Source of the DNA: ECT2AJA-044 sp965262845
GTDB taxonomy: Bacteria > Bacteroidota > Bacteroidia > Flavobacteriales > ECT2AJA-044
Assembly (NCBI GenBank): GCA_965262845.1
Contig: CBDHFX010000002.1
Coordinates: forward strand, 372,001 to 436,000
Length of the DNA stretch: 64,000 nucleotides
Direction: 5' to 3'
The stretch's first letter is position 1, and the number at the start of each line of letters is the position of its first letter. The translations under genes were made by a program, and so were the position numbers. Below, piece by piece: positions 26,008 to 33,895 of the stretch. The notes beneath the pieces are model-generated. The model was given only the letters and a program-made list of their open reading frames with translations. It did not search any database and was not told the DNA's origin.

Positions 26008-26384
26008 TACAGAGCTAGCTACAGAGTTAGCTCTGTAATTAATGTTATATAAGATATTGTTTTTCAATAACTTATAAAAGACTATTTTTAAATCCATAAG
26101 GGACACCGATCTTCCAAATAGAATGCTAATGACTGGCCAGGAGCAATTGACTAAGGCCTCACGAGTCGCCCACAGGGCAGCAAAGCAGGGACAAAAAAAT
26201 CGCCAGGCATCCCTTTCTTTCGTAAAAACGGTCAAATTAGGCCTGCTGCAAAGGTGCAGCAGGCTAAAAACCGCCAAATTAGGCTTGCTGGGAAGGGTGC
26301 GGCAGGCAAAAAACAGCCCTGCTTCCCCCAAACAAACTTTGTTTACCTATCTTTGAGGCATCCATTCTTAAAAAAAGGGAAACG
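26008..26384 (+). repeat. Cassette leader repeat R7 (palindrome 26008-26037)
   Basis: The palindrome has the R1 form with one C to T change. Both 42-bp repeats, the perfect hairpin and TATCTTTG before ATG 26385 are present. The first 150 bases resemble R2 and the last 150 resemble R5, so the leader itself looks mosaic. Confidence 0.85.
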
Positions 26385-27388
26385 ATGGGTTGTCTTCGAA
26401 TAGTGCATGATCAAAGACCTGAGCTCCGGGTGGTGCATGGTAAAAAGGCTGTGACCTCCAGCGATTGGGTAAAAAGGGTGCGTAGTTCGTACCTCTTCGG
26501 CATGTTGATGCCGGGCCGCCACGACGAGCTCTCTGGAAGAACCTACGCCTATGGCTTTAACGGGATGGAGCGTGATGAAGAGGTTAAGGGCGCTGGAAAC
26601 AGTTACGATTTCGGAGCCAGAATGCAAGACCCAAGGTTGGGCCGTTGGCTGAGTGTAGATCCATTACAAGCAAAATACCCGGATTTATCGTCATACTCTT
26701 ACGTGGCTAATAACCCCTTGATCTATATTGATCCTGACGGAAGGGAGATAAAACTTGCCAAAGGATTAACTAAGGATCAAAAGCTAGAAATTGTTGGAAC
26801 TCTACAGAGATTGACAAACGATAGACTTGTTTACAAGACACTTGCAGATGGTTCGGGCCAGATAAAAATCGCAAGCCTCGCCAAATCGGGTACAGAAACA
26901 AAAGTTACAGGAACAAACCTAATACGAGAATTAAATAGTTCCGAAAGAACTGTTACTATTGACTATAAAAATAGTTTAGGAACTTTCAAAAAGACTACGG
27001 AAATAAGGCACGAGCCACAGACTACACGAAAGCAGCAAATGGGACAGGTTCAGACGCAATTATAAGTTTTGACCCTGGATCTAATCCTGATATTATGACC
27101 GTTGACCCGGAAACAGGAAATTCTACACCACAAAAAAGACCGAACGAAATTGGATTAGGGCATGAGTTAATACATGCGGAACATTATATGGAAGGTAGTT
27201 ACAGTTCAAGTAGTGAGAAAGCTTCTCATGTATTTCAAATGGATGATCAACCTGCAATGGAAATATATAAAAAGGAAGAACTTAGGACTGTTGGTTTAGC
27301 AAAAAATAAAGAAGGTTACCATACCGAAAATCAACTTAGAAAAGAGAATGATCAAAAACAAAGAGGGACATATCGGAGCTACAAATAA
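26385..27388 (+). pseudogene. RHS cassette 7: RHS core plus M91/NleD-like metallopeptidase toxin, frameshifted
   Basis: Leader peptide and core are complete (MGCLRIVHDQRPELR, YGFNGMERDEEVKGAGN, MQDPRLGRWLSVDPL, SYVANNPLIYIDPDG). The first frame ends at 27065. The -1 frame is open from about 26973 and reads ARATDYTKAANGTGSDAIIS, then RPNEIGLGHELIHAEHYMEG, ending at 27388. HELIH (27161-27175) is an HExxH zinc-peptidase motif. With the GLGHE lead-in and downstream HA..Y, the region resembles Peptidase_M91, the NleD effector family also found as RHS C-termini. A one-base loss, perhaps in the A5 run at 26988-26992, disconnects core and toxin. Confidence 0.8.
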
Positions 27389-27403
27389 ATATGAATATAA
27401 AAA

Positions 27404-27889
27404 ATGAAAAAAATATTTTATTTTTTAATTGTAATAGGTTTTAACTTAATAGCTTGTAATTATGATACACAAGTCAAAAATATTCAAGCAAATAAAGTGT
27501 TAACAGAAATAAATTCTAATATTACTCTATTTTTATTTCCTTCAGGTTGTGAAAATGAAAATTGTTATTCATACAAAATTGAAATTACAAAAAACAGATT
27601 AATAGTGAATGGAAATTATTACATGAGATACGATGATGGAAAAAAAAGGAAAATACTTTCAGCCGAAGAAATAGCTAAACTGAATGAATTAGCTCAAGCA
27701 ATTGATAGTCCTTACATAAATGAAGAAAGTGCGGAAGATGTATGGTCAGCAAAAATCATTATCAACAAAAAATTAGTTTACAAAGAAGGCGAATTTTCAT
27801 TTGAAACTACACCTCAAAAGATTAAATATTTAATTGATTACATTGTAGGACTATCGCCATTAGAAATAGAACTTTATCACTTCGCATAA
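27404..27889 (+). CDS. Cassette 7 partner 1: putative immunity lipoprotein, 161 aa
   Basis: The signal MKKIFYFLIVIGFNLIAC ends in lipobox LIAC. The mature protein has two cysteines close together (SGCENENCYSYKIEI), a helix beginning LSAEEIAKLNELAQAI and strands. Small lipoproteins of this shape are common in Bacteroidota, but the function is not known. It starts 15 bases after the toxin frame ends and has very low GC. Immunity against the M91-like domain is inferred from position. Confidence 0.6.
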   Translation: MKKIFYFLIVIGFNLIACNYDTQVKNIQANKVLTEINSNITLFLFPSGCENENCYSYKIEITKNRLIVNGNYYMRYDDGKKRKILSAEEIAKLNELAQAIDSPYINEESAEDVWSAKIIINKKLVYKEGEFSFETTPQKIKYLIDYIVGLSPLEIELYHFA

Positions 27890-27995
27890 ATTCAACTCAA
27901 ACATTTCTGTCAATCTTTTTTTCACTTTACCTCTTTCTGCATAAAATTTCAATTCAAAAAAATGTTTATTAATCACAAATAACAATAAAATAAAC

Positions 27996-28445
27996 ATGAA
28001 TTTTTTTTTGACAATTATCGCTTTTTTTTCTATAAGCTTTTATAATAGCACTAAAGAAAATGAATTAATAAAAAATCAACATAAAAAAGAAATATTAATT
28101 GGTTATAAAAACTTTAAATTAATTACTTCTTTAAATAAAATTATCAAAACAAGGAGTGAATATGATAATGAATTAATAGAAGATTGTAAAAATTGGATTT
28201 TATCTGAAAGTTCATTATCAAATTTGTTAAAAAAAATGAGAAAAGTTGAAGGGCATCAATGGTACTCTATGTGCTATGATTATCCGTGCTACTATGAAGG
28301 AAAGGTAAGCAATGGTAAGACAGAATATGAAATAACCATTAGTTCTGCTTCATATATCCAATTGAATAACGAAAATGAGACTTTAATTTTCGTTTTAGAA
28401 GAGGAATCAGATTTGTTTCTTGCAGCTTGTGACTGCTGCGAATAA
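27996..28445 (+). CDS. Cassette 7 partner 2: small exported protein, unknown function, 149 aa
   Basis: The start MNFFLTIIAFFSISFY is a signal-like hydrophobic segment. The mature part contains cysteine pairs (MCYDYPCYYEGKVSNG and the terminal CDCCE) consistent with an extracytoplasmic, disulfide-bonded protein. It is the second small gene of this cassette and is extremely AT-rich. It may be an extra immunity gene captured from another cassette, as seen in cassette 5. No family recognised. Confidence 0.55.
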   Translation: MNFFLTIIAFFSISFYNSTKENELIKNQHKKEILIGYKNFKLITSLNKIIKTRSEYDNELIEDCKNWILSESSLSNLLKKMRKVEGHQWYSMCYDYPCYYEGKVSNGKTEYEITISSASYIQLNNENETLIFVLEEESDLFLAACDCCE

Positions 28446-28584
28446 TTGAAGTGATTTAGGAAATTTGGATAGATGCTAAACTCCTTGCTTCAATCAGCGA
28501 CAGCGGACTAGCTTCCGATCGTTCGCAAATTGGTTAAGCAGCTGCTTTCATCTGCTTACTTCCCTTTCGACCTGAATGCAAAAC

Positions 28585-28790
28585 TACAGAGCTAGCTACA
28601 GAGTTAGCTCTGTAGCTAGCTCTGTAATTAATGCTATATAAAAACTTGTAATTCAATAACTTGCTCAAAGTAATTTTTTAAGGTCCTAAGGGACACACAT
28701 ATTCCAAATAGAATGCTGGCGACCTGCCAAAAGCAACTGACTACGGCCTCCCGTTACCCGGGAGGGCAGCAAAGAAGGATTGCCTCGTCC
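28585..28790 (+). repeat. Cassette leader repeat R8, terminal and truncated (palindrome 28585-28626)
   Basis: This copy carries the longest palindrome, 42 bp, made of four TACAGAGCTAGC-type arms with a single mismatched base. The leader matches the others up to GGGAGGGCAGCAAAGA (~28770), then ends. No RHS reading frame follows, so it closes the array on the right. Confidence 0.8.
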
Positions 28791-29017
28791 TAAAAAGAAA
28801 TGCTCTGGTTCCCGCAGGTGTCGGCAAGCGTTCATAATGCAACCCGTTTTTTCCATTCAAAAGCGCAAAATACGGCTTCCAGCCTTGATTTCACAAGCCT
28901 CCAACTCAAATGCTAAAAAAAAGACTTGCTTTTGTTCACCGGTGTCCATAAAAAAGGTCTGCGAAAACGCTTTGGAAACGATCGTTTTTTTATTCCCAAA
29001 CAAAATGGGGCGGCCAA
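28791..29017. other. Spacer between the RHS array and the methyltransferase gene, no supported gene
   Basis: No conserved coding pattern is seen on either strand. An ORF on the plus strand runs from 28780 into the 3' end of the methyltransferase gene but has no recognisable protein features. Confidence 0.5.
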
Positions 29018-29779
29018 TCAGGCCTGGATCAGAAAAATGCAGGGGATCTTTTGCAGATCGGGAATGCCCAACCGGCACCATTGCTGTACCTGATGCGTTT
29101 GAATAAATTCATCGGGCATGGTGATGTTTGCAGCCAGGCACAGCCTTGTGGTAGGTGCCAGCCAGCTCAGGAGATCATTGATCAGCTTGCGGTTGCGGTA
29201 AGGGGTTTCGATAAAGATCTGCGTTTGATGCTCTTCCCGTGAACGCCGCTCTAACGAGCGGATGCGCCTTTTGCGCTCCGATGCCCCGATCGGCAGGTAG
29301 CCCACAAAGGCAAAATTTTGCCCGTTCATACCGGAGGCGATCAAACTGAGCGGAATGGAGGAGGGGCCCACCAGTGGGATCACGCGAAAGCCCTGTTCAT
29401 GGGCGACTCGTACGACTTCCGATCCCGGGTCGGCAAGGGCCGGCATTCCCGCTTCCGACAGCAAACCGATGTCGGTTCCCCGCAGAAGTCCCTCCAGGAA
29501 GCGGTTGTGTTCCGATCCGTCGGTATATTTGCTAAGTACATGAAAGCGGAGCTTGTCCTGAGGGGTTCTGAGGCCCATCTTCTTCAGGAACCGGCGGGCC
29601 GATCGCTCATTTTCCACAATGAATTCGGACAGCCCAATAACCACTTTTCCCACAGAAAGCGGAAGCACCTCCAGCGGTTCATGATCGCCCAGGGTGGTAG
29701 GGATCAGATAAAGCACTCCGGGTTCGGTCGCGATCCCATCGGGCCGCAGGCCCTCCCATTCGTTCGATAATGCGGCCAC
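29018..29779 (-). CDS. SAM-dependent methyltransferase of the RsmI/tetrapyrrole methylase class, 253 aa
   Basis: The N-terminal half has the tetrapyrrole-methylase fold signatures: GVLYLIPTTLGD, the GLLSEAGMPALADPGS loop that holds SAM, and VIPLVGPSSIPLSLIASG. RsmI methylates the 2'-O of 16S rRNA C1402. The insert SEHNRFLEGLLRGTD and the short C-terminus are typical of the second RsmI-like paralogue kept in Bacteroidota, so the exact target may differ. The start is a GTG at 29779. A downstream start would cut into the LYLIPTTLGD strand. It is followed upstream by dnaA on the same strand. Confidence 0.8.
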   Translation of the reverse strand: MAALSNEWEGLRPDGIATEPGVLYLIPTTLGDHEPLEVLPLSVGKVVIGLSEFIVENERSARRFLKKMGLRTPQDKLRFHVLSKYTDGSEHNRFLEGLLRGTDIGLLSEAGMPALADPGSEVVRVAHEQGFRVIPLVGPSSIPLSLIASGMNGQNFAFVGYLPIGASERKRRIRSLERRSREEHQTQIFIETPYRNRKLINDLLSWLAPTTRLCLAANITMPDEFIQTHQVQQWCRLGIPDLQKIPCIFLIQA

Positions 29780-29846
29780 CGGTTTTACTTAATAATAGGT
29801 ACACCACATGCCTGGCTACTGATCGTTAGTCTGGTGCCGTTCGGCT

Positions 29847-31277
29847 TTAGCTCAGCGTTAACTTTTTCCCGATCTCCTCCACATACGTTCTGAAGCGCCT
29901 GTCTGTTTCGGTAAGATTGTTAACCGTGCGGCAGGCATGCAAAACGGTCGCGTGATCCTTGTTGCCACATTGCGCGCCGATGCTTGCCAGGGACGACTTG
30001 GTCAGTTGCTTGGAAAAATACATCGCCAGTTGACGCGCCTGAACGATTTCGCGTTTGCGGGTCTTGCTCTTCAGCAATTCAACCGGCATATCAAAGTAGT
30101 CGCAAACCACTTTTTGGATGTAGTCAATACTTACTTCGCGCGTGGTGTTCTTCACAAACTTGTCGATCATATGCCTGGCCAGATCCAGGGTGATCTTCTT
30201 TTTGTTCAGGGACGATTGGGCCAGCAGCGAGATCAGGGCACCTTCCAGTTCGCGGATATTGGTGGTGATGGAGTACGCCAGGTATTCAACCACCTCTGTG
30301 GGCATTTCGATCCCGTCCTTATACAGTTTGCTGTTCAGGATCGCGATACGGGTTTCCAGGTCCGGCGCTTGCAGATCAGCAGACAGGCCCCACTTAAAGC
30401 GGGAGAGCAGCCGCTGTTCCATTCCCTGCATATCTACCGGTGCACGGTCCGAGGTCAGAACGATCTGGCGTCCGTGCTGGTGAAGGTGGTTAAAGATATG
30501 GAAAAACACATCCTGGGTTTTTTCCTTACCGGCATAGAACTGCACATCGTCAATGATGAGCACGCTGATCATTTGATAGAAGTGCACAAAGTCGTTCTTG
30601 GTGTTTTGGCGAATGCTTTCGATAAACTGCTGCGTAAACTTCTCCGCGCTGACATACAAAACGGTTTTTTCCGGATGCTGATCCTTGATCTGAATACCGA
30701 TGCCGTGTGCCAAATGTGTTTTTCCCAATCCAACACCACCATAAATAAGCAGGGGGTTGAAAGAGGTGCCTCCCGGATTTTTCCCTACGGCAAAACCGGC
30801 AGATCGCGCCAGGCGGTTACAGTCGCCTTCCACAAAATTGTCAAAGGTGTAGTTTGGATTCAGTTGCGACTCCACATTCACCTTTCTGAGTCCTGGAATA
30901 ATGAAGGGGTTCCTGACCCCGCTTCCTCCGAGCTCCACGGGCATGGACACTTTGGGGTTTTTGATTGGGCCGCGGTTGTTGCTCGGGATCTTTACCGTGT
31001 ACGGTTTCACATTTCCGTACGTATTTTCCATCACGATGCTGTAAACAAGTTTCGATTCTGCTCCCAGCTCCTTGCGTATCGCCGATTTGAGCAAGCTGAT
31101 GTAGTGCTCCTCCAGCCATTCGTAAAAGAACTTGCTGGGCACCTGAATACTCAGTACGTTGTCCTTGATCTTCAGTGGCTTGATCGGAAGGAACCAGGTC
31201 TTGTAACTCTGGGGGCTGATGTTGTCCTTAATAAAACCAAGACAGTTTTCCCATACCGATGCTGCAGTCTGTTCCAT
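29847..31277 (-). CDS. dnaA: Chromosomal replication initiator DnaA, 476 aa
   Basis: DnaA binds DnaA boxes at oriC and opens the duplex. Domain I starts at VWENCLGFIKDNISPQSY. The AAA+ domain has Walker A GGVGLGKTHL, Walker B VLIIDDVQF and the sensor region ILTSDRAP. Domain IV ends with the DnaA-box signature GNKDHATVLHACRTV. Length is normal. I use ATG 31277, the usual MEQTAASVWENC start. The frame also opens at a TTG nine bases upstream. In many Bacteroidota dnaA lies away from oriC, and no DnaA box cluster is seen here. Confidence 0.98.
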   Translation of the reverse strand: MEQTAASVWENCLGFIKDNISPQSYKTWFLPIKPLKIKDNVLSIQVPSKFFYEWLEEHYISLLKSAIRKELGAESKLVYSIVMENTYGNVKPYTVKIPSNNRGPIKNPKVSMPVELGGSGVRNPFIIPGLRKVNVESQLNPNYTFDNFVEGDCNRLARSAGFAVGKNPGGTSFNPLLIYGGVGLGKTHLAHGIGIQIKDQHPEKTVLYVSAEKFTQQFIESIRQNTKNDFVHFYQMISVLIIDDVQFYAGKEKTQDVFFHIFNHLHQHGRQIVLTSDRAPVDMQGMEQRLLSRFKWGLSADLQAPDLETRIAILNSKLYKDGIEMPTEVVEYLAYSITTNIRELEGALISLLAQSSLNKKKITLDLARHMIDKFVKNTTREVSIDYIQKVVCDYFDMPVELLKSKTRKREIVQARQLAMYFSKQLTKSSLASIGAQCGNKDHATVLHACRTVNNLTETDRRFRTYVEEIGKKLTLS

Positions 31278-31550
31278 GAAGATCAAAAAATATTAATACG
31301 TTTAACCATAGTTAGTCCACCGGGAAAAAGTGAGCAGAGCGATCCCCTTCGGACGAGGGACAAATGTGCTGACAAAAAATGGATCAAAAAAATAATATAC
31401 GACTTGAATTTGTTCTTTTTTTTACTCACCTTTTCGGCCCCGGTGGCCTCTTTGAACATCGATTTATAATAAATTAACACATTGATATTAAAGAGTATAA
31501 TAAATATTACTTAAAGTAAATTAAGACATTCTGTAAAAATTTCCGGATAC
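31278..31550. other. Divergent AT-rich intergenic region between dnaA and the thioesterase gene
   Basis: The region holds long A/T runs (around 31380-31430 and 31460-31540) and must carry promoters for both genes. I see no exact DnaA box (TTATNCACA) and no clear TTTG-N19-TAnnTTTG pair. No coding region is supported. Confidence 0.5.
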
Positions 31551-31961
31551 ATGATCAAAAGCAAAACCCAGATCCGGGTCCGTTATTCAGAAACAGACCA
31601 GATGGGAGTGGTATATAATGGCAACTACGCACAGTACTTCGAAATAGGTCGTGTGGAGCTCCTCCGCGATCTCGGTATCAGCTATCTGGAACTGGAGCAA
31701 ACAGGTATCACGCTTCCGGTGCTGGAGCTCTATTCGAAATATATTCGTCCGGCAAAATATGATGACCTGCTCACGGTGCAGACCGAGATACGCGACTGGC
31801 CCGAATCCCGGATCACCTTCCATTACGAGATCCTCAACGATCGGGGCACCCTGCTTCATATAGGGCATGTGATCCTGGTTTTTTTCGACATGGAACAGAA
31901 GCGTCCCTGCAGGATACCCGAAAAGCTGGCGGCTATTTTTTCACCGTACTTCAACGGTTAG
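31551..31961 (+). CDS. YbgC-like acyl-CoA thioesterase, hotdog fold, 136 aa
   Basis: The sequence has the 4HBT family pattern: VRYSETDQMGVVYNGNYAQYF with EIGRVELLRDLG, where the aspartate/tyrosine loop and following glutamate form the active site of YbgC-type thioesterases. It hydrolyses acyl-CoA or acyl-ACP thioesters, and the natural substrate is unknown. Length is typical. In Flavobacteria-like genomes a thioesterase of this kind regularly sits divergent to dnaA, as here. It converges with ribD. Confidence 0.88.
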   Translation: MIKSKTQIRVRYSETDQMGVVYNGNYAQYFEIGRVELLRDLGISYLELEQTGITLPVLELYSKYIRPAKYDDLLTVQTEIRDWPESRITFHYEILNDRGTLLHIGHVILVFFDMEQKRPCRIPEKLAAIFSPYFNG

Positions 31962-31979
31962 GTCCCGGACACCGGCAAC

Positions 31980-33023
31980 TCATTTGCTGTTTAGCAAAAC
32001 CGTCAGCAGGTCCCGACCGATCATGCGTTGTTCCAGCAAGGTACCCTGCACTTCCGGCGCCCGGATGCCCTGTCCAAAGGTGGTGGCTCCTGTGAAGATC
32101 CGCGCTTCGTCCCAGAGGCCACATTCGATAAAGCCGGTCAGGGTCCGATAGCCTCCTTCAACCAGCACCGACCTGATCTCCCCGGCATGCAAATGTTCCA
32201 GTACCGCCTCCACCAGATGCTCATCCCGTCTGATGCCGAAGTGCCGATCGCTATACGGGTGATGCTGCCTGTACCCAAAGGTCCAGGTGTCCCCGGGCAG
32301 TTCCCACATTGTCAGGTTGCCGGGCAGGCTGCTTTCCGGATCTATAACCAATCGGATCGGGTCTTCACCTCCCCATTCCCGCACATTGAGCTGCGGATCA
32401 TCAATTTCGGCCGTTTTCCGGCCCACCAGGATCGCCTGCTCCTCGCTGCGCCATTTATGCACCCATTGCCTCGCCCGCCTGCCCGTGATCCAGACTGGCC
32501 CGCGGCGATCCGCTCCCGCTCCCGGATCCATGCATCCGTCTGCCGTTTGCGCCCATTTCAGCACCACATAAGGCCGTCCGCACTCCATAGCTGTCAAAAA
32601 ACGCCGGTTTATCCACCGCGCCTCTGCCTCGCAGATCCCCACCTCAACATCGATCCCGCCTGCCCGGAGCCGTTCTATTCCCTTTCCGCCTGCGGCGGGA
32701 TTCGGATCGACCGCGGCCACCACCACTTTTTTCACGCGTTCCTGAATGATCCGTAAGGAACAGGGCGGGGTGCGGCCCTGATGGTCGCAGGGTTCCAGGG
32801 TCACGTACATCGTGCTTTCGGGGATCAGGACCCGGTCAGCCTCCGGCACGGAGTTGAAGCAACGTACCTCGGCATGATCCTCCCCGGCGCGTTGATGCCA
32901 ACCTTCACCGATGATCTGGCCGCGATGCACGAGTATCGCTCCCACGAGCGGATTCGCACCGGTGGTGCCCAAACCGCAGCCGGCCAGTGCGATCGCGCGT
33001 TTCATATAGGTAGTGTGATCCAC
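31980..33023 (-). CDS. ribD: Bifunctional riboflavin biosynthesis deaminase/reductase, 347 aa
   Basis: RibD deaminates and then reduces the pyrimidine intermediate of riboflavin synthesis. The deaminase domain (1-145) has zinc ligands in DHAEVRC and EPCDHQGRTPPC. The reductase domain (146-347) contains VLKWAQTADGCM, an NADPH-binding ITGRRARQWVHKWR, and the terminal LVEGGYRTLTGFIE. The start is a GTG at 33023, which places YMKRAIALAGCGLGTTGANP at the expected distance. The next ATG at 33005 would remove only six residues. It diverges from prmC, with a 26-base gap between the starts. Confidence 0.95.
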   Translation of the reverse strand: MDHTTYMKRAIALAGCGLGTTGANPLVGAILVHRGQIIGEGWHQRAGEDHAEVRCFNSVPEADRVLIPESTMYVTLEPCDHQGRTPPCSLRIIQERVKKVVVAAVDPNPAAGGKGIERLRAGGIDVEVGICEAEARWINRRFLTAMECGRPYVVLKWAQTADGCMDPGAGADRRGPVWITGRRARQWVHKWRSEEQAILVGRKTAEIDDPQLNVREWGGEDPIRLVIDPESSLPGNLTMWELPGDTWTFGYRQHHPYSDRHFGIRRDEHLVEAVLEHLHAGEIRSVLVEGGYRTLTGFIECGLWDEARIFTGATTFGQGIRAPEVQGTLLEQRMIGRDLLTVLLNSK

Positions 33024-33049
33024 AGCGCTAAAGCTATTAAATTAGCGGA

Positions 33050-33895
33050 ATGAACTGGACAGAGGTCAGGGAATATCTGCGCAGGCAGCTACGGGGCGAA
33101 CCGGAGCGCGAAAAAGACTCCCTGTTCCTTCTGATCTATGAGCACCTCACCGGCGAAACACGCGGGACCTTTATCACAGATCCTGACCGGCTGCTCAGCG
33201 CGGAGCAGGAAAACCGGTTCCGGTTGATCACGGAAAGGCTTACCCGCAATGAGCCCCTGCAGTACATTCTCGGGACGGCCTGTTTCTTTGGTCGCGATTT
33301 CCGTGTGGATCCGGCCGTGCTTATTCCACGGCCCGAAACCGAGGAGCTCATCCACCAGGCTTTTGCGGAAGTACGGTCTCCCTCGGGCCGGTGCCTCGAT
33401 ATCGGCACGGGCTGTGGTTGCCTGGCCATCACCTGGGCGGCAGAACGTCCGAACTGGCAGATCCATGCCTGGGATATCAGCGAGGAAGCACTGGAGGTCG
33501 CCCGAACGAACGCGGAACACATCGCGCCGCAGGCGCCTGTCGAATTCCGAAAGGCGGATATGCTGAAACCGCCGGCCATTGACGAGCCATATGACGTTAT
33601 ACTCTCGAACCCGCCCTATGTGCGCCATCTCGAGCGGGAGCAGATGCATCCGCGCGTGATCGGGCATGAGCCACCGCTGGCGCTATGGGTGCCCGATGAT
33701 GATCCGCTGCGGTTTTGTAAGGCTATCGCGGGGATCGCAAAGCAGGGCCTGCGGCCCGATGGGCATCTGTTCGTGGAGATCAACCAGTATCTGGCGAGGG
33801 AAACGGAGGCCTTATTTCGCTCCGCTGGCTTTTCCCGGGTACATTTGAAGCACGACCTGAGCGGGAACCCACGTTTAATGCATATCAGAAAATGA
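33050..33895 (+). CDS. prmC: Peptide chain release factor N5-glutamine methyltransferase, 281 aa
   Basis: PrmC methylates the GGQ glutamine of release factors RF1 and RF2. The N-terminal helical domain carries the substrate-binding NEPLQYILGTACFFG. The SAM fold has LDIGTGCGCLAITWA, and the catalytic NPPY motif occurs as ILSNPPYVRH. RPETEEL before the SAM motif is also diagnostic. It starts a co-directional gene run and overlaps ligA by ATGA, implying coupled translation. Confidence 0.96.
   Translation: MNWTEVREYLRRQLRGEPEREKDSLFLLIYEHLTGETRGTFITDPDRLLSAEQENRFRLITERLTRNEPLQYILGTACFFGRDFRVDPAVLIPRPETEELIHQAFAEVRSPSGRCLDIGTGCGCLAITWAAERPNWQIHAWDISEEALEVARTNAEHIAPQAPVEFRKADMLKPPAIDEPYDVILSNPPYVRHLEREQMHPRVIGHEPPLALWVPDDDPLRFCKAIAGIAKQGLRPDGHLFVEINQYLARETEALFRSAGFSRVHLKHDLSGNPRLMHIRK

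Noticed and set aside
13452..28626. Regularly spaced repeats suggestive of a CRISPR array
   Set aside because: Repeat spacing is 1.9-2.6 kb, the intervening DNA is coding, and there are no cas genes or short unique spacers.
13441..28790. Integron cassette array
   Set aside because: No integron integrase is present, each cassette has its own promoter-like box, cassettes are far larger than usual and the palindrome is not an attC-type site with unpaired extrahelical bases.
28780..29106. 108-residue plus-strand ORF after the last leader repeat
   Set aside because: It overlaps the methyltransferase 3' end antisense, has low-complexity basic composition and no RHS or toxin motif.
29937..31469. 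510-residue open frame opposite dnaA
   Set aside because: It lies antisense to the certain dnaA gene, has no family signature and reflects codon bias on the other strand.
31278..31550. Origin of replication next to dnaA
   Set aside because: The region is AT-rich but has no DnaA boxes (TTATNCACA). The only exact TTATCCACA seen, at 24308-24316, is a lone copy before the CHC2 gene.
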